DNA of 64,000 bases from Streptacidiphilus sp. ASG 303 (GTDB lineage Bacteria > Actinomycetota > Actinomycetes > Streptomycetales > Streptomycetaceae), in NCBI RefSeq assembly GCF_020991365.1, contig NZ_JAJLRA010000031.1, positions 1 to 64,000 on the forward strand. Direction: 5' to 3'. Shown piece by piece: positions 48,235 to 56,572 of this stretch (positions within the stretch are counted from its first letter, which is position 1; every line of letters starts with the position of its first letter). A model generated the notes under the pieces. That model saw only the letters and a program-made list of their open reading frames with translations. It searched no databases and was not told where the DNA came from. The position numbers and the translations under genes were made by a program.

Positions 48235-48323
48235 TGTGCCCGCCGGGGCGGTCCTGCCCGCCCGTACCGGCCCGCGCCCGGCGCCCGCGCCCGCCCGCGA
48301 CGCCTCCTGCGGCAACCCGCGGG

Positions 48324-48884
48324 TCAGCGCCCGCGGGACCGCCGCAGCGCCACCCAGCGGGCCGCGGTGATGGCGGCGGCCAGCCCGGTGCCGGCGAACA
48401 GCCACCCGGCCCGGGTCGCCAGCCCGGCCGCCAGCCCCACCACGTGACCGCCGACGCCCCGGCCCGAGGTGTGCCCGGTCGCCAGCAGCGCCAGCGCGAA
48501 GGCGATCGGGCCGCTGATCGGCGCGGCCGCCAGGTCCGCCGGACGCACGCGCACCGCCACCTGGAAGCAGACCGCGACGTACACCAGGCCGAAGAGCACC
48601 CCGGGCCCGCCCAGCAGCGCCCGGTCCGCGACCGCCCCGGCCGCGGTCGCCGCCACGGTCGCCACCCCCGTGCCGACCGCGGTCAGCCGCCTGCTGGGCG
48701 CGGCCGCGCCGCGGCCGGCGACCGCGCCCTCGGGCCGCCGCCGGGCCCGTGGCAGCCGCAGCCGCCCCCGGCCCGCCGGGTCGGACGGGGCCGCGGGCCC
48801 GGGCACGGTGGGGCGGGGTCCGCCCTCGTCGGACGCCCGGCCGCGGGGCCGGGGCGGCTGGGTACGCGTACGCTGCTGCTCCAC
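48324..48884 (-). CDS. DUF6542-type membrane protein
   Basis: 186 residues from GTG 48882-48884. A disordered Arg/Pro/Gly-rich N-terminus of about 65 residues is followed by four hydrophobic helices (LTAVGTGVATVAATAAGAVAD; VLFGLVYVAVCFQVAVRV; PISGPIAFALALLATG; LFAGTGLAAAITAARWVAL). This is the DUF6542 layout of actinobacteria; no function known. On the minus strand TACGTT lies six bases before the GTG (48891-48896), and the spacer GGAGGC could double as a ribosome site. Confidence 0.8.
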   Translation of the reverse strand: MEQQRTRTQPPRPRGRASDEGGPRPTVPGPAAPSDPAGRGRLRLPRARRRPEGAVAGRGAAAPSRRLTAVGTGVATVAATAAGAVADRALLGGPGVLFGLVYVAVCFQVAVRVRPADLAAAPISGPIAFALALLATGHTSGRGVGGHVVGLAAGLATRAGWLFAGTGLAAAITAARWVALRRSRGR

Positions 48885-49152
48885 GCCTCCAACGTACGGT
48901 CACATGAACGCCACTCTCCGCCACGGACACGCGGCGCCGCCCCCCGTCACCCGAACGCCTGGCGTGGCGTGCGGGCCGGCAGCCTGCTGCGACGCGGCCC
49001 GGACGGCGCGGCCGGCGGGCGGTCCGCGGCGGCGGGCCGGTGCCGCCGCCCGCCGTCCGAGGGGCGGTCCCGGGCCCGGCGCCGACCCGTAGACTTGTGG
49101 ATCGGCCCTCTCCCGGGCCGCCCCCCGCCCCTCCTCCACGGGAAGTCGCCAC

Positions 49153-50226
49153 GTGTCGCTCACGATCGGAATCGTCGGCCTGCCGAACGTTGGCAAGTCG
49201 ACCCTGTTCAACGCCCTGACCAAGAACGACGTGCTGGCGGCCAACTACCCGTTCGCCACCATCGAGCCCAACGTGGGCGTGGTCGGCGTCCCCGACCCGC
49301 GGCTGGACACGCTGGCGGAGATCTTCGGCTCGGCCCGCAAGCTCCCGGCGACCGTCGACTTCGTGGACATCGCGGGCATCGTCCGCGGCGCCTCCGAGGG
49401 CCAGGGCCTCGGCAACAAGTTCCTCGCGAACATCCGCGAGTCGGACGCCATCTGCCAGGTCATCCGGGCCTTCGACGACCCCGACGTGGTGCACGTCGAG
49501 GGCAAGGTCTCGCCCAAGGACGACATCGAGACCATCAACACCGAGCTGATCCTCGCCGACCTCCAGACCATCGAGAAGGCGCTGCCCCGGCTGCAGAAGG
49601 AGGCCCGCCTCAAGAAGGAGACGGCTGCCGTCGTCGCCGCCGTCGAGCAGGCCCAGAAGGTCCTGGAGGCGGGCGACACCGTCTTCCACGCCGGCCTGGA
49701 CCCCGAGCCGCTGCGCGAGCTGCACCTGCTCACCGCCAAGCCCTTCCTCTACGTCTTCAACGTGGACGAGGAGGAGCTGTCGGACGAGGACTTCAAGGAC
49801 GCCCAGCGGGCGCTGGTCGCCCCCGCCGAGGCCATCTTCCTCAACGCCAAGATCGAGTCCGAGCTGATCGAGCTGGACGACGAGGAGGCCCTGGAGCTGC
49901 TCCAGTCCATGGGCCAGGAGGAGCCCGGCCTCGCCACCCTCGCCCGGGTCGGCTTCGACACCCTGGGCCTGCAGACCTACCTCACCGCCGGGCCCAAGGA
50001 GGCCCGCGCCTGGACGATCCGCAAGGGCGCCACCGCGCCCGAGGCGGCCGGTGTCATCCACACCGACTTCCAGAAGGGCTTCATCAAGGCCGAGATCGTC
50101 TCCTACGCCGACCTGGTCGAGTGCGGCTCCGTCCCCGAGGCCCGCGCCAAGGGCAAGGCCCGCATGGAGGGCAAGGACTACGTCATGCAGGACGGCGACG
50201 TGGTGGAGTTCCGCTTCAACGTCTGA
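49153..50226 (+). CDS. ychF: Obg-type ATPase YchF (Ola1)
   Basis: 357 residues from GTG 49153. G1 loop GLPNVGKST (residues 9-17), switch regions [14 protein letters not shown] and [20 protein letters not shown], and [10 protein letters not shown] in place of the GTPase NKxD motif, which explains the ATP preference of YchF. The central helical hairpin (about 120-190) precedes a C-terminal TGS domain ([18 protein letters not shown]...). YchF binds ribosomes and acts in stress and translation quality control. TAGACT near 49090 is a likely -10; a terminator follows. Confidence 0.97.
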   Translation: MSLTIGIVGLPNVGKSTLFNALTKNDVLAANYPFATIEPNVGVVGVPDPRLDTLAEIFGSARKLPATVDFVDIAGIVRGASEGQGLGNKFLANIRESDAICQVIRAFDDPDVVHVEGKVSPKDDIETINTELILADLQTIEKALPRLQKEARLKKETAAVVAAVEQAQKVLEAGDTVFHAGLDPEPLRELHLLTAKPFLYVFNVDEEELSDEDFKDAQRALVAPAEAIFLNAKIESELIELDDEEALELLQSMGQEEPGLATLARVGFDTLGLQTYLTAGPKEARAWTIRKGATAPEAAGVIHTDFQKGFIKAEIVSYADLVECGSVPEARAKGKARMEGKDYVMQDGDVVEFRFNV

Positions 50227-50572
50227 CGCGTTCGGCAGGAAGGCCGTCCGACCCGCGGCGGAGCGGGCCGGGCGGCCTTTCCGCACGCGGGCGGGCCGCC
50301 CGGCGGCCGGTACCGGAACCGGGTGCGGCCGGCCGGGGCCGGAACGATGCCTGCCCGTCCGGCTCCGGTGCCGGGCCTGGGACGAGCCTCTTCGGCGGGT
50401 CGGCCGCCCCTCCTGGGCCTCCGTGGGTGGAAGCCCATCGGATCCGCCCCCTGCCGGCGGGCTCCCCGGCCCCTCCCGCCCGGGCCGCCGTCCCCGGTGC
50501 CGGGGCGGTCCGCTAGAGTCGCGCGGCCGCCGACCGTCGGCGCGTGCACGAACGAGACCGGGGGCCGCGCCC
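50227..50572 (+). other. intergenic region between ychF and the DUF4190 gene
   Basis: 346 bases. The ychF terminator is at 50240-50279. TAGAGT at 50514-50519 is a probable -10 for the DUF4190 gene, giving a leader near 55 bases. In between the DNA is G+C-rich without a believable frame. Confidence 0.55.
50240..50279 (+). terminator. terminator after ychF
   Basis: Seventeen-base arms at 50240-50256 and 50263-50279, two wobble pairs, loop GGCGGA, followed by a T. It starts 14 bases past the stop codon. Confidence 0.8.
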
Positions 50573-51925
50573 ATGTCCATACCGCCGACCGGCACCGAGC
50601 CGGACCCGGGCGATCCCGGCGCCCCCGGTGACCACGGCGGCCACGGCGGCCACGGCCCGGCGGACCCCGCCCCCGCCGCCTCCGCCCCGGCGGACGCCCC
50701 CGCCGCCTCCGCCTCCGCCCCGGCGGACGCCCCCGCCGCCTCCGCACCGGCGGCGGCCGCCGACCCGTGGGCGCCCCCGGGGCCGGGGAAGGAGCCCGTC
50801 CGCCCCCTCCCGCCCGTCCCCGGCCAGGCCGCCTCCGGCCTGCCCGCGCCGCCGCCCCCGCCGTGGCCGTACGGGCCGTTCCCCGGCGCCGCCCCCGCCG
50901 GACCGCCGGAGGGCACCAACGGCTTCGCCGTCGCCTCCCTGGTCCTCGGGCTCACCTGCCTGGTGCCGCTCTCGGCGGCCTTCGGCATCGCCGCCCTCAT
51001 CCAGCTCCGCAGCCGCAACCAGAAGGGCCGCGGCCTGGCCATCGCCGGCCTGGCCCTCTCCGCGGTGTGGACCGTGCTCGCCCTGCTGGCCGTGTTCGTC
51101 GGCGGCGTGTACCTCATGTCGCACCCCGACCTCGCCGAGGTGCACCGCGACGCCCACGGCCGGGTCGCCGGGAGGACCGCCGCGGACTACTCCGACCTGC
51201 GGGCCGGCGACTGCTTCGACCACCGGGACCCCGACGGGGGGCTCCCGGTCGACCTGGTCCCCTGCGCCGTCCCCCACGAGGCCGAGGCGTACGGCAGGAC
51301 CGGCCGCCTCGCCCCCGGCGCCTACCCCGGCGCGGCCGCCGTCCGGAGGGTCGCCGAACGGCGGTGCACCGTGCTGGCCGAGGCCTACAACCCCGACAGC
51401 TGGTCCTACCCGGACACCGTGGAGCTCCGCTACTACGCCCCCGACCGCGAGGACTGGGCGGACGGGGACGGCACCGCCCTCTGCATCCTCACCGACACGG
51501 CCGGCCCGCGGACCGGCACCCTGCACCGCCCCCGCTCGTCGTTCACCGCGCCGCAGCTGCGCTACCTCGACGCCGTACGGGGGCACAACGATGCCCTGGA
51601 CGCCCAGCCGGACGGGGAGCCGGAGGACGACCCGGCGGCCTACCGCGCCTGGGCCGGGACCGTGGCCGCCGCGCTCTCCGGCGAGGCCGCCGACCTCGGC
51701 GCGGACGGCTGGCCGCCCGCGGCCCGAGGGCCGGTGACGGCGCTCGCCCGCGAGAGCCGGGCCGCGCTGCCGCACTGGCGCAGGGCGGCCGCCGCCCGCG
51801 ACGCGGACACCCTCGAGGCCGAGCTGTCGCTCGCCTACGCCCGCAGCGGGCACGCCGAGGCGGTGCTCGCACGGGCCGCCCTGGGCCTCGCCACCGGCAG
51901 CGACACCGCGGACGCCGCGACCTGA
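50573..51925 (+). CDS. DUF4190 / septum-formation-domain membrane protein
   Basis: 450 residues from ATG 50573. The first about 115 residues are disordered, with APADAPAASA repeats and Pro-rich PLPPVPGQ and PAPPPPPW. Two membrane helices form the DUF4190 unit (GFAVASLVLGLTCLVPLSAAFGIAALIQL and GLAIAGLALSAVWTVLALLAVFVGG). The external part carries RAGDCFDHRDPDGGLPVDLVPCAVPHEAEAYG, the septum-formation domain pattern with a Cys pair and Pro-His-Glu, then an Ala-rich helical tail. Such proteins are cell-envelope proteins of actinomycetes with no defined activity. Confidence 0.85.
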   Translation: MSIPPTGTEPDPGDPGAPGDHGGHGGHGPADPAPAASAPADAPAASASAPADAPAASAPAAAADPWAPPGPGKEPVRPLPPVPGQAASGLPAPPPPPWPYGPFPGAAPAGPPEGTNGFAVASLVLGLTCLVPLSAAFGIAALIQLRSRNQKGRGLAIAGLALSAVWTVLALLAVFVGGVYLMSHPDLAEVHRDAHGRVAGRTAADYSDLRAGDCFDHRDPDGGLPVDLVPCAVPHEAEAYGRTGRLAPGAYPGAAAVRRVAERRCTVLAEAYNPDSWSYPDTVELRYYAPDREDWADGDGTALCILTDTAGPRTGTLHRPRSSFTAPQLRYLDAVRGHNDALDAQPDGEPEDDPAAYRAWAGTVAAALSGEAADLGADGWPPAARGPVTALARESRAALPHWRRAAAARDADTLEAELSLAYARSGHAEAVLARAALGLATGSDTADAAT

Positions 51926-51933
51926 GGCGCCGC

Positions 51934-51975
51934 GGGCGCCGTGAACCGGGCGCCGTGAACCGGGCGCCGTGAAAC
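51934..51975. repeat. three tandem 14-bp repeats
   Basis: GGGCGCCGTGAACC at 51934-51947 and 51948-51961, and GGGCGCCGTGAAAC at 51962-51975. It begins ten bases after the stop codon of the DUF4190 gene. Confidence 0.85.
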
Positions 51976-52069
51976 GGGGCGCCGCGACCTGAGACGCCCG
52001 CCCGGGGCGCCGGGTCCGCCGTACCGGTCCCGGCCGTCCCGCACCCGCCCCCCGGCGCCGTCCGGTCGC

Positions 52070-52075
52070 TACGCT
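52070..52075 (+). promoter_or_regulatory. -10 box of a leaderless RpiB-like gene promoter
   Basis: TACGCT, six bases, then ATG 52082. Confidence 0.55.
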
Positions 52076-52081
52076 CGGAGC

Positions 52082-52585
52082 ATGCGGATCTCCGTCTCCT
52101 CCGACATGGACGAGGGCGTCGCCCGCGCGCTCGTCGACGAGCTCGGCCGCCGCGGGCACACGGTGGCCCTCCACGGTGCGCTGGCCCCCGAGGACAAGGC
52201 CGACTGGGCGTTCTGCTCCGAGGCCGCGGCGCGCGACGTCGCCGAGGGCCGCGCCGACCAGGCCGTGGTCTGCTGCTGGACGGGCACCGGGGCGTCCATC
52301 GCCGCCAACAAGGTCCCCGGCGTGCGCGCGGCCCTGTGCACCGACGCGTACACGGCGGCCGGCGCCCGCCGCTGGAACGACGCCAACGTGCTGGCGCTCG
52401 GCCTGCGCCTCACCTCGCGGGCGCTGCTGGGCGAGATCCTGGACGCCTGGTTCGACGGCGAGCCCAGCCCGGAGCCCGAGGACCGGGAGAACGTCCGCCA
52501 CGTCGACCGCATCGGCCGCACGCCGGCCGCCGTCCCGGACCACCTGCTCGTGATGCGGCAGGAGGACGACGCCCCTTCCGCGTGA
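52082..52585 (+). CDS. RpiB/LacA/LacB-family sugar-phosphate isomerase
   Basis: 167 residues from ATG 52082. The RpiB fold is shown by RISVSSDMDEGVARALVDEL (N-terminal Asp near the phosphate site), AVVCCWTGTGASIAANKVPGVRAALC (family block with Cys that is the catalytic base region in RpiB), and ARRWNDANVLALGLRL. It would interconvert aldose and ketose phosphates, ribose-5-phosphate being the usual substrate, but the N-terminal HxGxD motif of canonical RpiB reads SSDMDE here, so the substrate may differ. Promoter box TACGCT is six bases upstream. Monocistronic. Confidence 0.88.
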   Translation: MRISVSSDMDEGVARALVDELGRRGHTVALHGALAPEDKADWAFCSEAAARDVAEGRADQAVVCCWTGTGASIAANKVPGVRAALCTDAYTAAGARRWNDANVLALGLRLTSRALLGEILDAWFDGEPSPEPEDRENVRHVDRIGRTPAAVPDHLLVMRQEDDAPSA

Positions 52586-52745
52586 CCCGCCGCGCCGGCC
52601 GGGCGGTTCGGGGCCCGGCCGTACCGGGACGGGGAGCACGGCTGCCCGGGGACGGGACCGCCGGACGGGACCGCTGGGCCGGGACGGGCGCACGGCGCGG
52701 GGAGGCGGACGGGGCCGTCCCCGGGCGCCCGTAGGCTCTTCCCCC

Positions 52746-53141
52746 ATGGAGAACCGTGTCGTGGTCGGCGCCGCCCTGCTGCACCGGGGCCGGGTGCTCG
52801 CCGCCCGGCGCAGCGCCCCTGCGGAGGTGGCCGGCCGCTGGGAGTTCCCCGGCGGCAAGGTGGAGTCCGGGGAGACCGTCGAGCAGGCGCTCGCCCGCGA
52901 GCTGCGCGAGGAGCTGGGCGTGGAGGCCCGGGCGCTGGCGCCGCTGTCCGGGGAGTGGCCGGTCCGCCCGGGGCTGGTCCTGCGGATCTGGACCGCCGAG
53001 CTGCTCTCCGGCGATCCGAGCCCGCTCCAGGACCACTCCGAGGTGCGCTGGCTGGGCCCGGACGACCTGGACTCCGTCGACTGGCTGGAGCAGGACCGCG
53101 GCGTCCTGCCCGAGGTGGCCGGGCTGCTGCGCCGGCCCTGA
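52746..53141 (+). CDS. Nudix hydrolase, MutT-like (deoxy)nucleoside triphosphate pyrophosphohydrolase
   Basis: 131 residues from ATG 52746, eight bases after TAGGCT (leaderless). The Nudix box occupies residues 37-59: G37, E43, R51-E52, E55-E56 and G58, in the order GX5EX7REUXEEXGU. RWEFPGGKVESGE upstream and VRWLGPDDLDSVDWLEQDR downstream follow the MutT pattern of 8-oxo-dGTP or CTP pyrophosphatases. It probably cleans the nucleotide pool. Not in an obvious operon. Confidence 0.93.
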   Translation: MENRVVVGAALLHRGRVLAARRSAPAEVAGRWEFPGGKVESGETVEQALARELREELGVEARALAPLSGEWPVRPGLVLRIWTAELLSGDPSPLQDHSEVRWLGPDDLDSVDWLEQDRGVLPEVAGLLRRP

Positions 53142-53466
53142 CCGGCCCCCGGGGCCGCCGCGCCCCGCGCTCCGCAGGACCCCGTACTCCCGCGCGCCCC
53201 GCGCCCCGCCGGACCCCGCGTCCCCGGCCGCCCCGTCGCACGTCCCCGCCGCTCGGCACCCACGCCGGACACCCCCTCCGGACCCCTCGGCCGGACACCC
53301 CGTCCGGCACCCCCGCCGGGCTGCAAAGATGACCCGTACGCCTGGATAGGCCCGCTTTCGTGCGGGTATGTGACTCTCGGGCCGCAGTGCTCAGGGCGCG
53401 CGGCCGCGGGAACCGAACCGCATGGCCACATCGGGGCGGTGCGTCACAGAGCCGGAGGACCCCTCG
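53142..53466 (+). other. intergenic region upstream of the first PP2C phosphatase gene
   Basis: 325 bases. The left two thirds is C-rich low-complexity DNA (CCCCGCC and CCGGACACCCC repeats). A small hairpin, CCCGC/GCGGG with loop TTTCGT at 53351-53366, may end the Nudix transcript. GCCTGGATAGG near 53341-53350 resembles a promoter. GGAGGA at 53454-53459 is the ribosome site. Confidence 0.5.
53351..53366 (+). terminator. small hairpin between Nudix and phosphatase genes
   Basis: CCCGC (53351-53355), loop TTTCGT, GCGGG (53362-53366). Short; could be a weak terminator or leader element. Confidence 0.35.
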
Positions 53467-56190
53467 GTGCCGAGCGCGGACAGCGGCACGGGCGAGCGGT
53501 GGAGCGGCCGGCCGGGACGCCGGCCGCACCGGGCCGCCGCCCGGGCCCTGCTGCGCCGCGCCCGGGCCGGGACCGCCCCGGAGCCGGCCTCCGGCGGCCA
53601 CGACGCCCCCGCCTCCGCCCCCGACCCCGCGTCGGTGGTCCGGCAGTCCCCGGTGCCGGGGGTCCGCAGCCGCACCCCCGCCCGGTTCCCCGTCCCGCCC
53701 CCCGCGGCCGGCCCCGGCACGCAGGCGGGCACCGCGGGGAGCCTCTTCGACGTGGTCCGGGTCGCCGTCGCCCTGCTCGACACCTCCGGCCGCGTGGTGC
53801 TGTGGAGCCCCGCCGCCGAGGAGCTCCTCGGCTGGCCCGGCCAGCACCTGGTGGGGCGCCGCCTGGAGGAGGTGATGGTCTCCCCCGACCGGGCCCACCG
53901 GCCCCGCCTGGCCTACGAGCACGCCATCCGCACCGGCAGCTGGCACGGCCGGATCCGGGTCCACGACCGCGAGGGCCGCTACGTCGCCCTGGACCTGCGG
54001 ATCTCCCTGCTGGCGGACGGCGACGGGGTGCCCTTCCTGCAGCTCGCCTTCACCGACGCGGACGCCCTCCAGGCCGTGGAGCGCGACCTGGCGGTCCGCG
54101 ACGCGCTCTTCGAGCAGGCGGCGCTCGGCATCGCCGTCCTCGACACCGACCTGCGGTACGTCGGCGTCAACTCCGAGCTGGCCCGGATGAACGGCCTGCC
54201 CGCCGCCGAGCACGTCGGCTGCGCCACCGGCGAGGTGCTGCCCGAGCGCACCGCCGACGAGGTCTCCGCGATCCAGCGCCAGGTCCTGGCCACCGGCGAG
54301 CCGATCGTGGACGTCACCGTCGCCTCCCCCAGCGCCCGCCGCCCCGGCTACCGCTCCCTGTCCTACAGCCGCCTGACGGACCGCTCGGGCCGGGTCCTCG
54401 GCGTCGCGGGCATGGTCATGGACGTCACCGACCGGTACCGGGCGGTGGCCAAGGTGGAGCACGCGCGGCGCCGCCTCTCCCTGCTCAACGAGTTCGGCTC
54501 CCGCGTCGGGGACCTGCTGGACGCGTCCCGGATCGCGCAGGAGCTGGCCGGCTCCGTGGTGCCCCGCCTCGCCGACTACTCGGGCGTCATCCTGCTGCAG
54601 GCGGTCGCCTCCGGCGACGACCTGCCCCGCCACCCGCACAGCAGCCGCACCGAGCTCGTCCAGCTCGGCGTCGGCTCGGTCGCGGAGGGCCCCCTGGTGC
54701 GGGCCATGCTGCGGCGCGGCTCGCGGATCGCCTTCACCGACGAGTCGGTCTTCGGCCGGGTGCTGCGCTCCGGGGAGCCCGGGATGCTCTCCACCCCGGC
54801 GCAGATCGAGAACGCCACCTTCCCCGGCGACCCCCGGGTCCATGCCGCCCTCGACCTGGGCGTCCACGCCATGCTGGTGGTCCCGCTGCGGGCCCGCGGC
54901 ATCGTCATCGGCCTGCTGGCGGTCAGCCGCGCCGGGCGCCGGGAGGCCTTCGACCGCGACGACCTGGCCTTCGCCGTGGAGCTCGCCGACCGGGCCGGCA
55001 GCTCCCTGGACAACGCCCGCCTGTACGCCCGCGAGCGGGCCGCCGCCCTCACCCTCCAGCGCACCCTGCTGCCCCAGCAGGTCCCGCAGCCGCCCGGCGT
55101 CGAGGTCGCCTACCGCTACGTCCCCGGCAGCAGCGGCGCCGAGGTCGGCGGCGACTGGTTCGACGTGATCCCGCTGCCCGGCGACCGCACCGCGCTGGTG
55201 GTCGGCGACGTGATGGGGCACGGCCTGCGGGCCGCCGCCACCATGGGCCGGCTCCGCACCGCCGTGCGGACCCTCGCCGGCCTGGATCTTCCGCCCGCCG
55301 TGCTCCTGGAGCACGTCCACCAGCTCGCCGACGACCTGGTGCAGGGCCCCGACGACGCGCTCATCGCCACCTGCGTCTACGCCGTCTACGACCCGGCGAC
55401 CCGGCGCTGCGTCCTCGCCAAGGCCGGGCATGTCCCGCCGCTGCTGGTCGTCCCCGCCGTCGGCACCCCCCTCGCCGTGCCCTCCTCCGGGCCGCTGCCG
55501 GGCGGCACCGCGCGGGTGCTGGACCTGCCCTCCGGCGCGCCGCTGGGGGTGGGCGGGGTGCCCTTCGAGTCCGTCGAGCTGGAGGTCCCGGAGGGCAGCC
55601 TGCTGGCCCTGTGCACCGACGGGCTGGTGGAGTCCCGCGACCGCGACCTCGACGTGGGCCTCGCCAGGCTGCAGGACGTGCTGGAGAAGCCGCACGCGTC
55701 CATCCAGGAGGCGTGCGAGGCCGTCCTCGGCATCGTGGAACGCGGCCGCGAGCCCGACGACGTGGCGCTGCTGCTGGCCCGGCTGGGGCGCACCCCCGCG
55801 CAGCGCACCGCCGGCTGGACGCTCCCCGCCGAGCCCAGCGCCGCCTCCCGTGCCCGCCGCCTCGCCCGCGCCACCCTGGTGGACTGGGGGCTCGAAGGGC
55901 TCGGCGACACCGCCGAGCTGCTGGCCAGCGAGCTGGTCACCAACGCCGTCCGGTACGCCAGCGCGCCGATCGGGCTGCGGCTGACGGTCGGTGAGGACGC
56001 CCTGCTGCTGGAGGTGTCCGACCCGGTGCCGGAGCCGCCGACCGAGCGGCGGGCGGAGGGGACCGACGAGGGCGGCCGCGGGCTGGAGCTCGTACGGCGG
56101 CTGGCGGCGCGCTGGGGCACCCGCACGGAGGGGCAGGGCAAGGTGGTCTGGCTGGAGCTGCCGCTGCCCGCCCCCGGCCGCGGGGCGTGA
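53467..56190 (+). CDS. PAS-PAS-GAF-PP2C (SpoIIE) phosphatase with HATPase domain, copy 1
   Basis: 907 residues from GTG 53467, seven bases after GGAGGA; ATG 53422 in frame has no ribosome site. Order: PAS 1 from about 92, PAS 2 from about 212 (ALFEQAALGIAVLDTDLRYVGVN), GAF about 335-525, PP2C/SpoIIE phosphatase about 543-775 with EVGGDWFDVIPLPGDRTALVVGDVMGHGLRAAA (metal-binding Asp residues), GHD-like DGLVESRDRD, and a HATPase/RsbW-type kinase domain about 785-905 (ELVTNAVRYA, DEGGRGLELV). Such proteins regulate anti-anti-sigma factors, sensing through PAS/GAF. No partner gene is adjacent. Confidence 0.95.
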   Translation: MPSADSGTGERWSGRPGRRPHRAAARALLRRARAGTAPEPASGGHDAPASAPDPASVVRQSPVPGVRSRTPARFPVPPPAAGPGTQAGTAGSLFDVVRVAVALLDTSGRVVLWSPAAEELLGWPGQHLVGRRLEEVMVSPDRAHRPRLAYEHAIRTGSWHGRIRVHDREGRYVALDLRISLLADGDGVPFLQLAFTDADALQAVERDLAVRDALFEQAALGIAVLDTDLRYVGVNSELARMNGLPAAEHVGCATGEVLPERTADEVSAIQRQVLATGEPIVDVTVASPSARRPGYRSLSYSRLTDRSGRVLGVAGMVMDVTDRYRAVAKVEHARRRLSLLNEFGSRVGDLLDASRIAQELAGSVVPRLADYSGVILLQAVASGDDLPRHPHSSRTELVQLGVGSVAEGPLVRAMLRRGSRIAFTDESVFGRVLRSGEPGMLSTPAQIENATFPGDPRVHAALDLGVHAMLVVPLRARGIVIGLLAVSRAGRREAFDRDDLAFAVELADRAGSSLDNARLYARERAAALTLQRTLLPQQVPQPPGVEVAYRYVPGSSGAEVGGDWFDVIPLPGDRTALVVGDVMGHGLRAAATMGRLRTAVRTLAGLDLPPAVLLEHVHQLADDLVQGPDDALIATCVYAVYDPATRRCVLAKAGHVPPLLVVPAVGTPLAVPSSGPLPGGTARVLDLPSGAPLGVGGVPFESVELEVPEGSLLALCTDGLVESRDRDLDVGLARLQDVLEKPHASIQEACEAVLGIVERGREPDDVALLLARLGRTPAQRTAGWTLPAEPSAASRARRLARATLVDWGLEGLGDTAELLASELVTNAVRYASAPIGLRLTVGEDALLLEVSDPVPEPPTERRAEGTDEGGRGLELVRRLAARWGTRTEGQGKVVWLELPLPAPGRGA

Positions 56191-56572
56191 CGGTCCGCGG
56201 GGGCCGTGGGGCGGGCGGCGCCGGCGTGCGGACCGGACCGGGGTGCGGCCGCCCGGCGGAGGGGCGGGAGGGGCGGGAGGACGGGTGAGCCGAACGGCAC
56301 CGGAATGCGTAGTCCGGGCCGTGGACGCGTGCGGACGGAGGCGGCCGGGCAGGTGGCGGCGGCGGACGGCCCCCGGGGGCGGAAACCTTCCCTCGATTTG
56401 ATGTTGTGACATCGAGGGCATGGGCGATGCCGCTGCGATGATGAATACTCGTGGTCTCGACACCCGGACGGCTCCGGCCGGACGGGAGGCGGCGGAGTCC
56501 GACCGGTGAAGGGAAGTCGTCCCGTGGAGCGACAGGCCGGCACGGAACGCGTTGACGGGCAGGAGGGCGAAG
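56191..56572 (+). other. intergenic region between the two phosphatase genes
   Basis: 382 bases. The left part is G+C-rich. CCCTCGAT/ATCGAGGG arms (56390-56397 and 56411-56418) and an inner GATGT-TGTG-ACATC dyad lie in an AT-richer stretch, probably the promoter/operator of the second gene. GGAGG at 56562-56566 precedes its GTG. Confidence 0.55.
56390..56418. promoter_or_regulatory. nested inverted repeats upstream of phosphatase copy 2
   Basis: Outer 8-base arms 56390-56397 and 56411-56418 are perfect; the inner GATGT/ACATC dyad (56400-56404 and 56409-56413) has a different centre. The position, about 155 bases before the start, suits regulation of this gene and not of copy 1. Confidence 0.45.
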
